A DNA stretch of 6,816 nt from Candidatus Aminicenantota bacterium (GCA_016933355.1 JAFGBC010000251.1:1-6816), one strand, 5' to 3'. Shown: positions 1-6,439, counted from the stretch's first letter. Notes: generated by a model from the sequence alone, not told the origin. Numbers and translations are program-made.

Positions 1-3
1 AAT

Positions 4-28
4 AATTCGGTATGGTGTCCCCGGAATT
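4..28 (+). repeat. 25-bp inverted repeat, left copy
   Basis: This 25-mer has the core GGTATGGTGTCCCCGG between AATTC and AATT. Its exact reverse complement occurs at 1567-1591, so the pair brackets the gene at 117-1568. The element is itself an imperfect palindrome (AATTC at the left end, GAATT at the right). A 15-base part (GGTGTCCCCGGAATT) recurs at 1749-1763. The match is seen directly. That it belongs to a dispersed REP-like family, of the sort mobilised by REP-associated tyrosine transposases, is inference from its appearance; no transposase lies in the window. Confidence 0.9.
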
Positions 29-30
29 TT

Positions 31-44
31 GTAAAAGATTTTAC
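31..44. other. Short AT-rich palindrome
   Basis: GTAAAAGATTTTAC is a perfect inverted repeat of GTAAAA and TTTTAC around a GA centre. It sits two bases after the left flanking repeat and 72 bases before the start codon at 117. It could be a small operator or part of the repeat element. No clear promoter hexamers are placed around it, so its role is unknown. Confidence 0.35.
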
Positions 45-100
45 GGGCAAGGGCAGGTCGACAGGGTATGCTCTGGCACGAAATCGGCTGACACAAACCG

Positions 101-106
101 AGGAGG
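101..106 (+). promoter_or_regulatory. Ribosome binding site deciding the start at 117
   Basis: A perfect AGGAGG lies 10 bases before the ATG at 117. It decides that start over the in-frame upstream ATG at 12, which lies inside the flanking repeat and would add a non-signal-like 35-residue extension. Confidence 0.85.
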
Positions 107-116
107 TCTTATATCC

Positions 117-1568
117 ATGAAACAATCCGTCATTGCCGTCTCCGCCCTCGCTCTTCTCTCGATCCTCCTGATCGCCGCCGCTCACGGCCGCGGCCCCGCC
201 GCACCCTCCGCCCCCGAGTCCGACCGGGCCGCCGCCGAGCGGACGATTAAAGCCGCGATCGGATGGGCCCTGAACAAGGATTTCGACCTCCTCTACCGGA
301 CCATGGCCCGGGACGCCGAATTTTTCATCTTCCACCCCGATTCCAAGAGCACCGTCGTCGGGTTCGACGCTTTCAAAGAGCTCGCCGAATCCTCTTGGAA
401 GGACGACCGGTTCAAGGCGACCGATTTCGAGGTCAAGGAGCTCCGCCTCAAGTTCGGGCCGGCCGGCGGCGTCGCCTGGTGGTCGGCGCTCCTCGACGAT
501 CACGGCCTCTGGGAGGGACGCCCCACCGGATGGGACAACGCCCGCTGGACCGGCGTCCTCGAAAAACGCGACGGACGCTGGGTCATCGCCCAGATGCATT
601 TCTCGATCGCGACCGACCAGCCGGCGTTCACGCCCGTCCGCAAAACCCCTTACCTCGGCCAGACGCCGCCCGGCGCCAGGGCCGAGCTCTTCGCCCCCGG
701 CCTCGTCTCGACCGGGATGGGCGAGCGCGACTTGACCGTGACTCCCGACGGCAACGAGATCTACTACGGCCTGAACTTCGGCGGCTACGTCACGATCATG
801 GCCGTCCGCTTCGAGAACGGCTGCTGGACCGAGCCCGTCGTGGCCCCCTTCGCCTCCGACCCCGCCTATTTCTACTTCGAGCCCTGCCTGTCCGCCGACG
901 GCAACCGCATCATGTTCCTGTCCACGCGCCCCCGTCCCGGCGAAGCGCCGAAGCCGGGCTGGGGCCACCAGAACATCTGGGCGGCCGACCGCAAGCCCGA
1001 CGGCGGCTGGGGCGAGCCCCACGACCTGGGCGCCCCGATCAACACGGACGAGGGCGAGTTCTATCCCTCGCTGACGAACGACGGCACGCTCTACTTCACG
1101 AGGTCGGGCTCGGACGGGTCGAACCCGAGGATCCTACGCGCCCGCCCCGGGCCCGGCGGCAAGTTCCTCGCGCCCGAGACGCTCCCCGCGCCCGTCAACG
1201 TGAAAGGCGACATCTACAACGCCACCATCGCGCGCGACGAAAGCGCCCTCATCGCCTGCGTGCCGGGCGGCAAGGACAGCCCCTCGCCGGGCCGCGGGAA
1301 CTACACGATCTTCTTCCGGAGCGCCGACGACCGCTGGAGCGAAGGCGTCAACCTCGGACCGGAGATCAATTTCGCCGGCGCCCAGGCGAGCTCATGCTCC
1401 TTCTCGCCCGACGGCAAGTATTTCTTCTTCTCCTCGACCAAAGCCAAGCCGCTCGACTTCTCGGCCGGCCTCCCGACCGTCCGGCAGATCGCGGGGTTCT
1501 TCCGGGCCCCCCAAAACGGCAACTCGGACATCTACTGGATCGACGCCTCCGCCCTCCCTAAGAAATAA
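117..1568 (+). CDS. Secreted NTF2/SnoaL-like plus PD40 beta-propeller protein
   Basis: The 483-residue product starts with a signal peptide (Lys2, then a hydrophobic stretch at about 5-22 ending in AAAHG), so it should be exported. Residues about 36-165 look like an NTF2/SnoaL (DUF4440-type) cone domain: an opening helix (ERTIKAAIGWALNKDFDLLY), a middle with WKDDRFKATDFEVKEL, and the typical closing strands ending in EKRDGRWVIAQMHFS. Residues about 200-480 hold about five TolB/PD40-type blades, with cores such as TVTPDGNEIYYG (about 207), LSADGNRIMFLST (about 258), LTNDGTLYFTRS (about 319) and FSPDGKYFFFSST (about 429). Between blades the motif W-x-E-x-x-x-L-G-x-x-I-N recurs (WGEPHDLGAPIN, WSEGVNLGPEIN). 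No catalytic residues are recognised; binding of a ligand, glycan or protein is a guess. It is transcribed alone, convergent with the regulator gene, and its stop codon overlaps the right flanking repeat by two bases. Confidence 0.9.
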   Translation: MKQSVIAVSALALLSILLIAAAHGRGPAAPSAPESDRAAAERTIKAAIGWALNKDFDLLYRTMARDAEFFIFHPDSKSTVVGFDAFKELAESSWKDDRFKATDFEVKELRLKFGPAGGVAWWSALLDDHGLWEGRPTGWDNARWTGVLEKRDGRWVIAQMHFSIATDQPAFTPVRKTPYLGQTPPGARAELFAPGLVSTGMGERDLTVTPDGNEIYYGLNFGGYVTIMAVRFENGCWTEPVVAPFASDPAYFYFEPCLSADGNRIMFLSTRPRPGEAPKPGWGHQNIWAADRKPDGGWGEPHDLGAPINTDEGEFYPSLTNDGTLYFTRSGSDGSNPRILRARPGPGGKFLAPETLPAPVNVKGDIYNATIARDESALIACVPGGKDSPSPGRGNYTIFFRSADDRWSEGVNLGPEINFAGAQASSCSFSPDGKYFFFSSTKAKPLDFSAGLPTVRQIAGFFRAPQNGNSDIYWIDASALPKK

Positions 1569-1591
1569 TTCCGGGGACACCATACCGAATT
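1567..1591 (-). repeat. 25-bp inverted repeat, right copy
   Basis: This is the exact reverse complement of 4-28. It begins inside the TAA stop codon (1566-1568) of the propeller gene, so the gene and the repeat pair are tightly fitted. The identity stops at once on both sides: base 29 against 1566, and base 3 against 1592, do not pair. This marks a discrete element rather than a longer duplicated segment. Confidence 0.9.
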
Positions 1592-1611
1592 CAAACGATT
1601 GCGCGCCGGCG

Positions 1612-1669
1612 GTCCATAAGTGCGGCGGTTCCCCTCGGTTATGACGCGAGGCCTCCTTCCGCTATGGAT
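1612..1669. other. Nested inverted repeat between convergent genes
   Basis: TCCATA (1613-1618) pairs with TATGGA (1663-1668), and GCGG (1622-1625) pairs with CCGC (1659-1662) after a three-base bulge. Inside the loop CCTCG (1633-1637) pairs with CGAGG (1647-1651). The two stems stack into a long hairpin with an inner arm. It lies between two genes that converge, so it may act as a bidirectional 3'-end structure. No T tract follows on either strand, so it is not a standard intrinsic terminator. Confidence 0.4.
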
Positions 1670-1710
1670 GTCTTCAGGGGGACGTCTATCGCCGTTTCTC
1701 GAATATAAAT

Positions 1711-1724
1711 TCCCGGAAACGGGA
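1711..1724. other. Small GNRA-type hairpin
   Basis: TCCCG and CGGGA form a five-base stem around the loop GAAA, which is a GNRA tetraloop when read on the plus strand. It is followed by AAAAA-rich sequence on the plus strand and by ATTTATA on the minus strand. It could contribute to 3'-end formation of the regulator operon, but it lacks a proper T tract. Confidence 0.3.
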
Positions 1725-1748
1725 GAAAAACCTAAAGAAAACAGGTGA

Positions 1749-1779
1749 GGTGTCCCCGGAATTCAGCCCCGGAATTCAG
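1749..1779 (+). repeat. Third copy of the flanking repeat with a 13-bp tandem duplication
   Basis: GGTGTCCCCGGAATT at 1749-1763 is identical to positions 14-28, in the same orientation as the left copy. CCCCGGAATTCAG at 1754-1766 is repeated at once at 1767-1779. The second unit contains the stop codon of the response regulator (1776-1778 on the minus strand), so the repeat supplies the 3' end of that gene. The upstream GGTAT part of the 25-mer is missing, so this is a partial copy. Confidence 0.85.
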
Positions 1780-2522
1780 CGCGTCTTTTCCCGGCCGACG
1801 ACCAGCTTGAAGCCCCGGCCGTGGACGTTCTGGATCTCGAGCCGGGGATCGCCGGCCAGGTGCTTGCGGAGCTTGGATATGTACACGTCCATGCTCCGGG
1901 CGACGAAATAGCCTTCCGTCCCCCAGATCGCGCGCATCGCCGCGCTCCGGTCCAGGACCTGGTTCCGGTGCCGGGCCAGGAGCTGCAACAAATCCGATTC
2001 CTTCGGGGTGAGGATCCGCTTTCGGCCGTGACGCTCCAGGACCCGCGTTTCCGGGTCGAAACCGAATTCGCCGAGGGAAAAAACCGGCTCGTTCGGCCCG
2101 CCGCCGGACGCGTCCCTCGCCCGGCGCAGGACGGCCTCGATCCGGAGGAGCAGCTCCTCGGCGTGGAACGGCTTGGTGACATAATCGTCGCCGCCCGCCT
2201 TGAAGCCCTCGATCTTGTCCTCTTTCATCGTCTTGGCCGTGAGGAAGATCAGGGGGAGGCGGCTGTTGATCTTCCGGACGGCCCGGGCCAGGGCGAAGCC
2301 GTCCAGCCTGGGCAGCATGACGTCGATCAAGCCCAGGTCGAACAGCCCCTCGGAAAAGACCCGGAGCGCGTCCTCGCCGTCCCGGCTCAGGACGACGTCA
2401 TAGCCCTTGATCTCGAGCAGGTCGCGGATGACCTCGCCCAGGTTGGGATCGTCCTCGGCCAGGAGGATGCGGGTCCGACTCGGATCGCTGGAAGGAGCCG
2501 TCCGTTTTCTTTTCGCCGTCAC
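1776..2522 (-). CDS. OmpR/PhoB-family DNA-binding response regulator
   Basis: The 248-residue product has a receiver domain (about 17-134) and a C-terminal winged helix (about 146-243). The receiver keeps the acidic pair D24/D25, the phospho-acceptor D67 in LIDVMLPRLDG, the switch residue T95 in FLTAK, and K117 in YVTKPF. The DNA-binding part shows LTPKESDLLQLLARH and the recognition helix RSMDVYISKLRKHL (209-222), then the wing NVHGRGFKL. The length is normal for the family and all key residues are present. The start is GTG at 2522, overlapping the TGA of the kinase as GTGA; GGAGGG at 2532-2537 on the minus strand lies nine bases upstream, so translation is probably coupled. The pair resembles Bacteroidota RprX/RprY; this is recollection of the family, not a search result. 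The likely target is the 10-bp array at 4275-4310. Confidence 0.96.
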   Translation of the reverse strand: MTAKRKRTAPSSDPSRTRILLAEDDPNLGEVIRDLLEIKGYDVVLSRDGEDALRVFSEGLFDLGLIDVMLPRLDGFALARAVRKINSRLPLIFLTAKTMKEDKIEGFKAGGDDYVTKPFHAEELLLRIEAVLRRARDASGGGPNEPVFSLGEFGFDPETRVLERHGRKRILTPKESDLLQLLARHRNQVLDRSAAMRAIWGTEGYFVARSMDVYISKLRKHLAGDPRLEIQNVHGRGFKLVVGREKTR

Positions 2523-4234
2523 GAGATCCCCCCCTCCCCGCTATTCCCCGGCGCGCTTCTTCGGAGGGGCAGCGCGATCTCGAACGTCGAGCCCCGCCCC
2601 TCCTCGCTCTGGACGCCGATGGTCCCGCCGTGGGCCCTGACGATCAGCTGGGCGTAGCTCAGGCCCAGCCCGAAGCCCTTGACGTCGTGGACGTTGCCGG
2701 TCGGCACGCGGAAGTATTTCTCGAAAACGCGCTTCCGGTTCTCCGGGCTCAAGCCGAGGCCGTTGTCCGAAACCGCGATCCTGAGGCAGTCGCCCTCGGC
2801 CCGGGCCGAGATGACGATGTCGGGGGGGCGGCGGGTGTACTGGACGGCGTTGTCGACAAGATTGCGGAGGACGTTCGGGAAATGGACCGGGTCGGCGTCG
2901 ATGAAGGCCGGCGCCCCGTCGAGCTTCGTCGTGATCGCGCCGCCCCGGCCCTCCGCCGCCAGCTTGAACGCCTCCGCCGTCTGGAGGATCATGTCCCGGA
3001 CGTCGAGCGGGGCGAACCGCAGTTCCAGGTCGCCCTTTTCCAGGGCCGCCGTTTCCAGGATCTTCCGGATCTGTCCCCGCATCCGCCGGCATTCCGCGCC
3101 GATCATGTCCCGGTATTTCGCCCGCCGGACCTCGTCGTCCCTGACCGCGGGCTGCCCCAAGGCCTCCGCGGCCAGGGAGATCGTGGAGATCGGCGTCTTG
3201 AACTCATGAGTCATGTTGGCGACGAAATCGGCCATGGCCTCGGCCGCCCGCTTCTGCCCGGCCGCCGCCCGAAGGACCAGATACAGGCAGGCGGCCGCGC
3301 CCAGGATGAAAAGGACGGCGACGAGGGCCGTCCCGCCCAGCCTGGCCGGGAGGCTTCCTTCCCCGGCGGGGAAGACGAACGCCAAGTCTCCGGCGGCGAC
3401 GGAGATGTCGTGGGGAAAGAGCCTGGTCCGGAACTCCGTGCGGAGGAGCTCGTCTTTTCGGGCCGGATCGCTGGCCAGAAGGACCTCGCCGCTTCCGGCT
3501 GGAAGGACGCCGTAGACGCAGGCGCCCGGGATCTTCCTCTCGCGAAGCGATTCATCGACGGCCGCTTTCAGCTCGGCCGCGTCGATCCGCTGCTCGAGCG
3601 GCGCCGGCCGGACGAGAAGATACTGTTCCAGGATCTTGTCGATCAGGGCGGCCCGGGACTGGTCGATCGTCGGGTGGGCGAGGATGCTGACGATCTTCCC
3701 GTCCCGCAAAGTCAGATCATAGGGAATCTCGTCCAAGAAGAGTTTGAGCCATCGTGTCCCGCCCCCCTGCGGGGCCCCGGCGGCCGCCTGAGAGATCTGG
3801 ATCCTGGTCTGTCCGGCTGGCAGGATATCATCCAGTGCGGTCCAGTCCGCTTTTCCCGCCGGTTCCACGACGACCAGGCGGACGCGCTGGGGCACGCTCA
3901 GGACGAGGACGAGATAGCCGCCGTCGGTTTGGACCTTGGGCACGACGCCGCCGCCTAGCGCGAACATGGTCGACCGCCGGGCGTCGTCGTTGAGCAGGGC
4001 ATAGGCTTCGTCGCCCTTGTTCATGAAGGACACGGTCCAGATCCGCTTTAGGGCCTCGCGCGTTTCCAGTTTCTCCACGACGCTGGCCAGGGCGCCGGCC
4101 ACGTCCTGCCGGAAGGCCTGACTTTTCCATTCGAGGTTGCGGCGGACGAGAAGGATCTGGACGAGCAGGAGTCCGGCCAGGCTGAGGCCGGCTCCCGCCG
4201 CGATCAGGCCGACCGGACTTCGTCTCCGTTTCAT
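2519..4234 (-). CDS. Membrane sensor histidine kinase (RprX-like)
   Basis: The 571-residue kinase has a first membrane helix at about 8-30 after MKRRR, a large periplasmic region (about 31-298), a second helix at about 301-322 (TALVAVLFILGAAACLYLVL), then HisKA and HATPase_c. The phosphorylated histidine is H343 in MTHEFKTP. The N box is at 454-462 (NVLRNLVDN), G1 is DNGLGL (490-495) and G2 is GFGLGL (520-525), so it looks catalytically intact. There is no room for a HAMP domain: only about 12 residues separate helix two from the HisKA helix. The membrane-near half of the sensor (about 216-290, with ELKAAVDESLRERKI and FAFVFPA-like strands) recalls Bacteroidota RprX-type sensors; the ligand is unknown. 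The start chosen is the ATG at 4234, because the basic/hydrophobic N terminus follows it and AAGG lies 12 bases upstream. A longer frame from 4291 would run through the operator array and has no ribosome site. It is the first gene of the operon with the regulator. Confidence 0.94.
   Translation of the reverse strand: MKRRRSPVGLIAAGAGLSLAGLLLVQILLVRRNLEWKSQAFRQDVAGALASVVEKLETREALKRIWTVSFMNKGDEAYALLNDDARRSTMFALGGGVVPKVQTDGGYLVLVLSVPQRVRLVVVEPAGKADWTALDDILPAGQTRIQISQAAAGAPQGGGTRWLKLFLDEIPYDLTLRDGKIVSILAHPTIDQSRAALIDKILEQYLLVRPAPLEQRIDAAELKAAVDESLRERKIPGACVYGVLPAGSGEVLLASDPARKDELLRTEFRTRLFPHDISVAAGDLAFVFPAGEGSLPARLGGTALVAVLFILGAAACLYLVLRAAAGQKRAAEAMADFVANMTHEFKTPISTISLAAEALGQPAVRDDEVRRAKYRDMIGAECRRMRGQIRKILETAALEKGDLELRFAPLDVRDMILQTAEAFKLAAEGRGGAITTKLDGAPAFIDADPVHFPNVLRNLVDNAVQYTRRPPDIVISARAEGDCLRIAVSDNGLGLSPENRKRVFEKYFRVPTGNVHDVKGFGLGLSYAQLIVRAHGGTIGVQSEEGRGSTFEIALPLRRSAPGNSGEGGIS
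2532..2537 (-). promoter_or_regulatory. Ribosome binding site of the response regulator
   Basis: GGAGGG on the minus strand, within a G-rich run, lies nine bases before the GTG start at 2522 and inside the last codons of the kinase gene. It supports the GTG start and the four-base overlap. Confidence 0.7.
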
Positions 4235-4274
4235 GCCTTTAATGTACCTTGGATCGGGCCGGAACGGCATCTTT

Positions 4275-4310
4275 TTAACACACATTAACACATTTCAACA
4301 TTCTTTAACT
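4275..4310. promoter_or_regulatory. Four TTAACA-like half-sites at exact 10-bp spacing
   Basis: On the plus strand TTAACA begins at 4275 and 4285, TCAACA at 4295 and TTAACT at 4305, each separated by four bases. On the minus strand they read TGTTAA, TGTTAA, TGTTGA and AGTTAA. Direct repeats with one-turn spacing are how dimers of OmpR/PhoB-class regulators bind; Bacillus PhoP boxes are TTAACA-like repeats with about 11-bp spacing. The array ends 41 bases before the kinase start and lies 137 bases before the divergent ankyrin gene. It is an AT-rich island in GC-rich DNA. The spacing is seen directly; binding by the regulator encoded next door, and control in either direction, are inference. 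Confidence 0.75.
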
Positions 4311-4433
4311 CACGCCGCGACAAGGAGCCGAGCTAGACTTGGAGCGTGAGACGCCGTTGTTCGACCGCAACCGGGGGCCCCATCGTCTCCGGCCCGGGAG
4401 GGGCAGCGAGCGCTTCCCGTTCATTCCGACGAC

Positions 4434-4439
4434 AAGGAG
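4434..4439 (+). promoter_or_regulatory. Ribosome binding site of the ankyrin gene
   Basis: AAGGAG lies seven bases before the ATG at 4447. This favours that start over the in-frame TTG at 4339, which would put 36 polar residues before the signal peptide. Confidence 0.8.
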
Positions 4440-4446
4440 AAAAGAC

Positions 4447-6279
4447 ATGATTCCGTTACGATGGAAAACCGCGCTTATGGCCGCCATCCTGGCGGTCGTC
4501 CCGCCGCCCGGGGCGGACGAGATCCACGAGGCCGTGAAGAAAGGCGACCCGGCGGCCGTTCGAGACGTCCTGGCCGCGCGGCCCGAAAGCGTCGGGGCCG
4601 TCGACGAGCGCGGAACCACGCCGCTTCATATCGCCGCGCGCGCGGGCCGCGTCGATATCGCCGCTCTCCTGATCGAGAAGGGAGCCGACCTAGAAGCCAA
4701 GAGTCCTTCGGGCTTCACGCCGCTCTTTCTGGCCGTCGCCGGGAAAAAGCCCGATACGGTCAACCTCTTGCTCGATAAAGGGGCCTGCGTCAACGCCGAG
4801 ACCCGCTTCGAAACGACGCCGCTTTTCACGGCGGCCGAATCCGGTAGCCCCGAGATCCTCCAATCCCTGATCGGGAGGGGCGCCGAGCTCAACCACGCCA
4901 GCCCGATCTTCGGCAGCGCCCTCCATCGGGCGGCTTATATGGATTTCCCGGAGGGGGCGCGGATCCTCTTGGATGCCGGCGCCGATCTCAACGTCCGCGA
5001 CCAGAGGGGGATGACCCCGCTCCATCAGGCCGCCCAGCTGGGACGGATCGCGGTCGTCCGGCTCTTCGTCGAGCGCGGCGCGGCCGTCGACGCCGTCGAC
5101 GGCGAGAATCGAACGCCTCTCCACTGGGCCATGCTCTACGGAACGGACCGGTCGGGGGCGAACAACTCGTCCGAACTGGCCTTCCTGCTGCTGGGCCGGG
5201 GCGCCCGGATCGACCTGGCCGACACGAACGGCGCGACGCCGCTTTCGGCGGCGGTCGCCCGGGGCCTGACCGAGCTGGCCGGCGCGCTCCTTCGGCGCGG
5301 CGGCGACCTCAAGGCCGTCGAGCCCGAAACCGGCCGGACCCTCCTTCATCTGGCCGCGCTCAACGGCCACGCGGACATGGCCGAGCTGCTCCTCGCCCGC
5401 GGAATCGACTCCTCGGTCCGGGACGCGTTCGGCAAGACGGCCCTCGACTACGCCGTAGCGCACGGCCAGCCCACGGTCGCCCTAAGGCTGGTCTCCGCGA
5501 CCGGCGAAACGGCCGAGCCCGAGCTCGGGAGCCGCTTCCTGGCGAAAACGCTGGGCGCGGGCGAAGCCTATGTCTGGGCGATGCGCCACCGCGGCTGGGC
5601 GATCAAGACGAAATCGCATCTGCTCGTCTTCGACAACGAGGAGAACGGCCGCAAGCCCGATTGGCCGTCCCTGGCCAACGGCTGGATCTCCGCCCCCGAG
5701 ATTTCCGGCCAGGACGTGATCGCCCTCTATTCCGGCTATCATGCCGAGCCCGGCTCGATGGAGTTCATCCATGCTCTCGAAAACCGCCTCCCCCGCGTCC
5801 GCTACGTCCAATACAAGGACGATCCCTGGCGGGGCGGAAACCGGTCCGTCTATGTAAAGGGCCGGGAGATTCAGGACTTCGGGGGCGTCGGAATCATCCC
5901 CTACGAAACGGTGGACGAGGGAGGCATGGGGTCTCTGGGATATCTGCTCAAGCTCGACGGCTTGACGATCTTTTATCCCAACTTTTTCCCCGAGGACGTC
6001 GAGGCCTTCAAGAAGGAGATCGATGTTCTGGCCGGACAAACGGGCTCCTGCGACCTGGCCGTCATCGAGACGACACCGGGCCGGGACAACGTCTGGGCCG
6101 CCTCTATCGTCGAAAAACTGAAGCCCCGGGTCGTCATTCCCTATGACCGCTCCGGGGACGGCGCCAACGAGCGGAAGATGGCCGAGGAATTGGGACGGAC
6201 CCATCCCAGACTGGTCTTCGGACTCGTCCGGGACGCCGGCGACCGGCTTCATTACCGGCAGGGAACGCTCGTCCGCTGA
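4447..6279 (+). CDS. Secreted ankyrin-repeat protein with degenerate metallo-beta-lactamase-like C-terminal domain
   Basis: The 610-residue product has a signal peptide (RWK at 5-7, hydrophobic core about 8-19, probable cleavage after PPPGA, about residue 23). About ten ankyrin repeats follow from about 24 to 350, with TPLH-type cores at 58-61, 190-193 and 223-226 and weaker ones elsewhere. The first and last repeats act as caps, and the seventh carries an insertion of about eight residues (GTDRSGANNSS). Residues about 365-610 look like a UlaG-type metallo-beta-lactamase fold: GWAIKTKSHLLVFD (383-396), LANGWISAPEISGQDVIAL (409-427), GYLLKLDGLTIFYPN (498-512) and KPRVVIPYD (559-567). The metal-binding HxHxDH site appears as YSGYHAEPG (428-436), the AGD loop as YPN (510-512), and the late PxH histidine as D567. 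It is therefore probably a non-catalytic relative that binds rather than cleaves. It is divergent from the kinase operon across the shared operator region. The ankyrin assignment is firm; the fold of the C-terminal half is inference from strand order and remembered family motifs. Confidence 0.9.
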   Translation: MIPLRWKTALMAAILAVVPPPGADEIHEAVKKGDPAAVRDVLAARPESVGAVDERGTTPLHIAARAGRVDIAALLIEKGADLEAKSPSGFTPLFLAVAGKKPDTVNLLLDKGACVNAETRFETTPLFTAAESGSPEILQSLIGRGAELNHASPIFGSALHRAAYMDFPEGARILLDAGADLNVRDQRGMTPLHQAAQLGRIAVVRLFVERGAAVDAVDGENRTPLHWAMLYGTDRSGANNSSELAFLLLGRGARIDLADTNGATPLSAAVARGLTELAGALLRRGGDLKAVEPETGRTLLHLAALNGHADMAELLLARGIDSSVRDAFGKTALDYAVAHGQPTVALRLVSATGETAEPELGSRFLAKTLGAGEAYVWAMRHRGWAIKTKSHLLVFDNEENGRKPDWPSLANGWISAPEISGQDVIALYSGYHAEPGSMEFIHALENRLPRVRYVQYKDDPWRGGNRSVYVKGREIQDFGGVGIIPYETVDEGGMGSLGYLLKLDGLTIFYPNFFPEDVEAFKKEIDVLAGQTGSCDLAVIETTPGRDNVWAASIVEKLKPRVVIPYDRSGDGANERKMAEELGRTHPRLVFGLVRDAGDRLHYRQGTLVR

Positions 6280-6293
6280 AGAACGGCAGCCTC

Positions 6294-6322
6294 GGGCGCG
6301 GGGGAAAGCCGGAAGCCCGCCC
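6294..6322 (+). terminator. GC-rich hairpin after the ankyrin gene
   Basis: GGGC (6294-6297) and GGG (6300-6302) can pair with GCCC (6319-6322) and CCC (6316-6318), with a two-base bulge and a 13-base loop. It starts 15 bases after the stop codon, a normal place for a 3'-end hairpin. Only CTTC follows, with no T tract, so it is at best a weak or factor-assisted terminator. Confidence 0.3.
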
Positions 6323-6401
6323 CTTCACGCCACGACTCCGCGGATCCGTCCGGAAATATTGCGTCCGGCCGGAGGGCGGGGAGCGAAGGAGCGTCCTTAT
6401 G

Positions 6402-6431
6402 AATCAGGGACACAGTTAAGCGGCACCGATT
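6402..6431 (-). repeat. Diverged relative of the flanking repeat family
   Basis: The element has AATC at the left and GATT at the right, with GGGACACAG and CACCG inside. Set beside 1567-1591 it shares GGGACAC, then CCG and ATT at the end, in the same orientation, with about seven extra bases in the middle. It lies in the gap upstream of the last gene, just before its promoter. The resemblance is clear but imperfect, so family membership is a moderate inference. Confidence 0.45.
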
Positions 6432-6439
6432 GAGGACTG

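Noticed and set aside
12..116. In-frame upstream extension of the propeller gene starting at the ATG at 12
   Set aside because: The ATG lies inside the flanking repeat, there is no ribosome site before it, and a perfect AGGAGG plus a signal peptide mark 117 as the start.
263..1561. Open frame of 432 codons on the plus strand in another frame of the propeller gene
   Set aside because: Its product is a run of Arg, Pro and Gly typical of a shifted frame in GC-rich DNA; the PD40 frame is clearly the real one.
2630..3958. Long open frame of 442 codons on the plus strand opposite the kinase gene
   Set aside because: It is antisense to a kinase with all catalytic motifs and has the Arg/Gly/Asp/Pro-rich composition of a GC-rich shadow frame, with no recognisable domain.
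4235..4291. Longer kinase start at 4291
   Set aside because: It has no ribosome site, it runs through the TTAACA array, and it would put 19 polar residues before the MKRRR membrane anchor.
4275..4310. The 10-bp array as a CRISPR array or replication iterons
   Set aside because: The units are too short and close for CRISPR, there are only four, and no replication initiator gene or cas gene is nearby. A regulator operator fits the context better.
4334..4339. TAGACT as a possible -10 for the ankyrin gene
   Set aside because: It matches TATAAT at four of six positions and has no -35 at proper spacing. An activator at the array could replace a -35, but the sequence alone does not support calling it.
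4690..5463. Open frame of 257 codons on the minus strand opposite the ankyrin repeats
   Set aside because: It mirrors the repeat periodicity of the ankyrin gene and shows no signal peptide, ribosome site or domain of its own.
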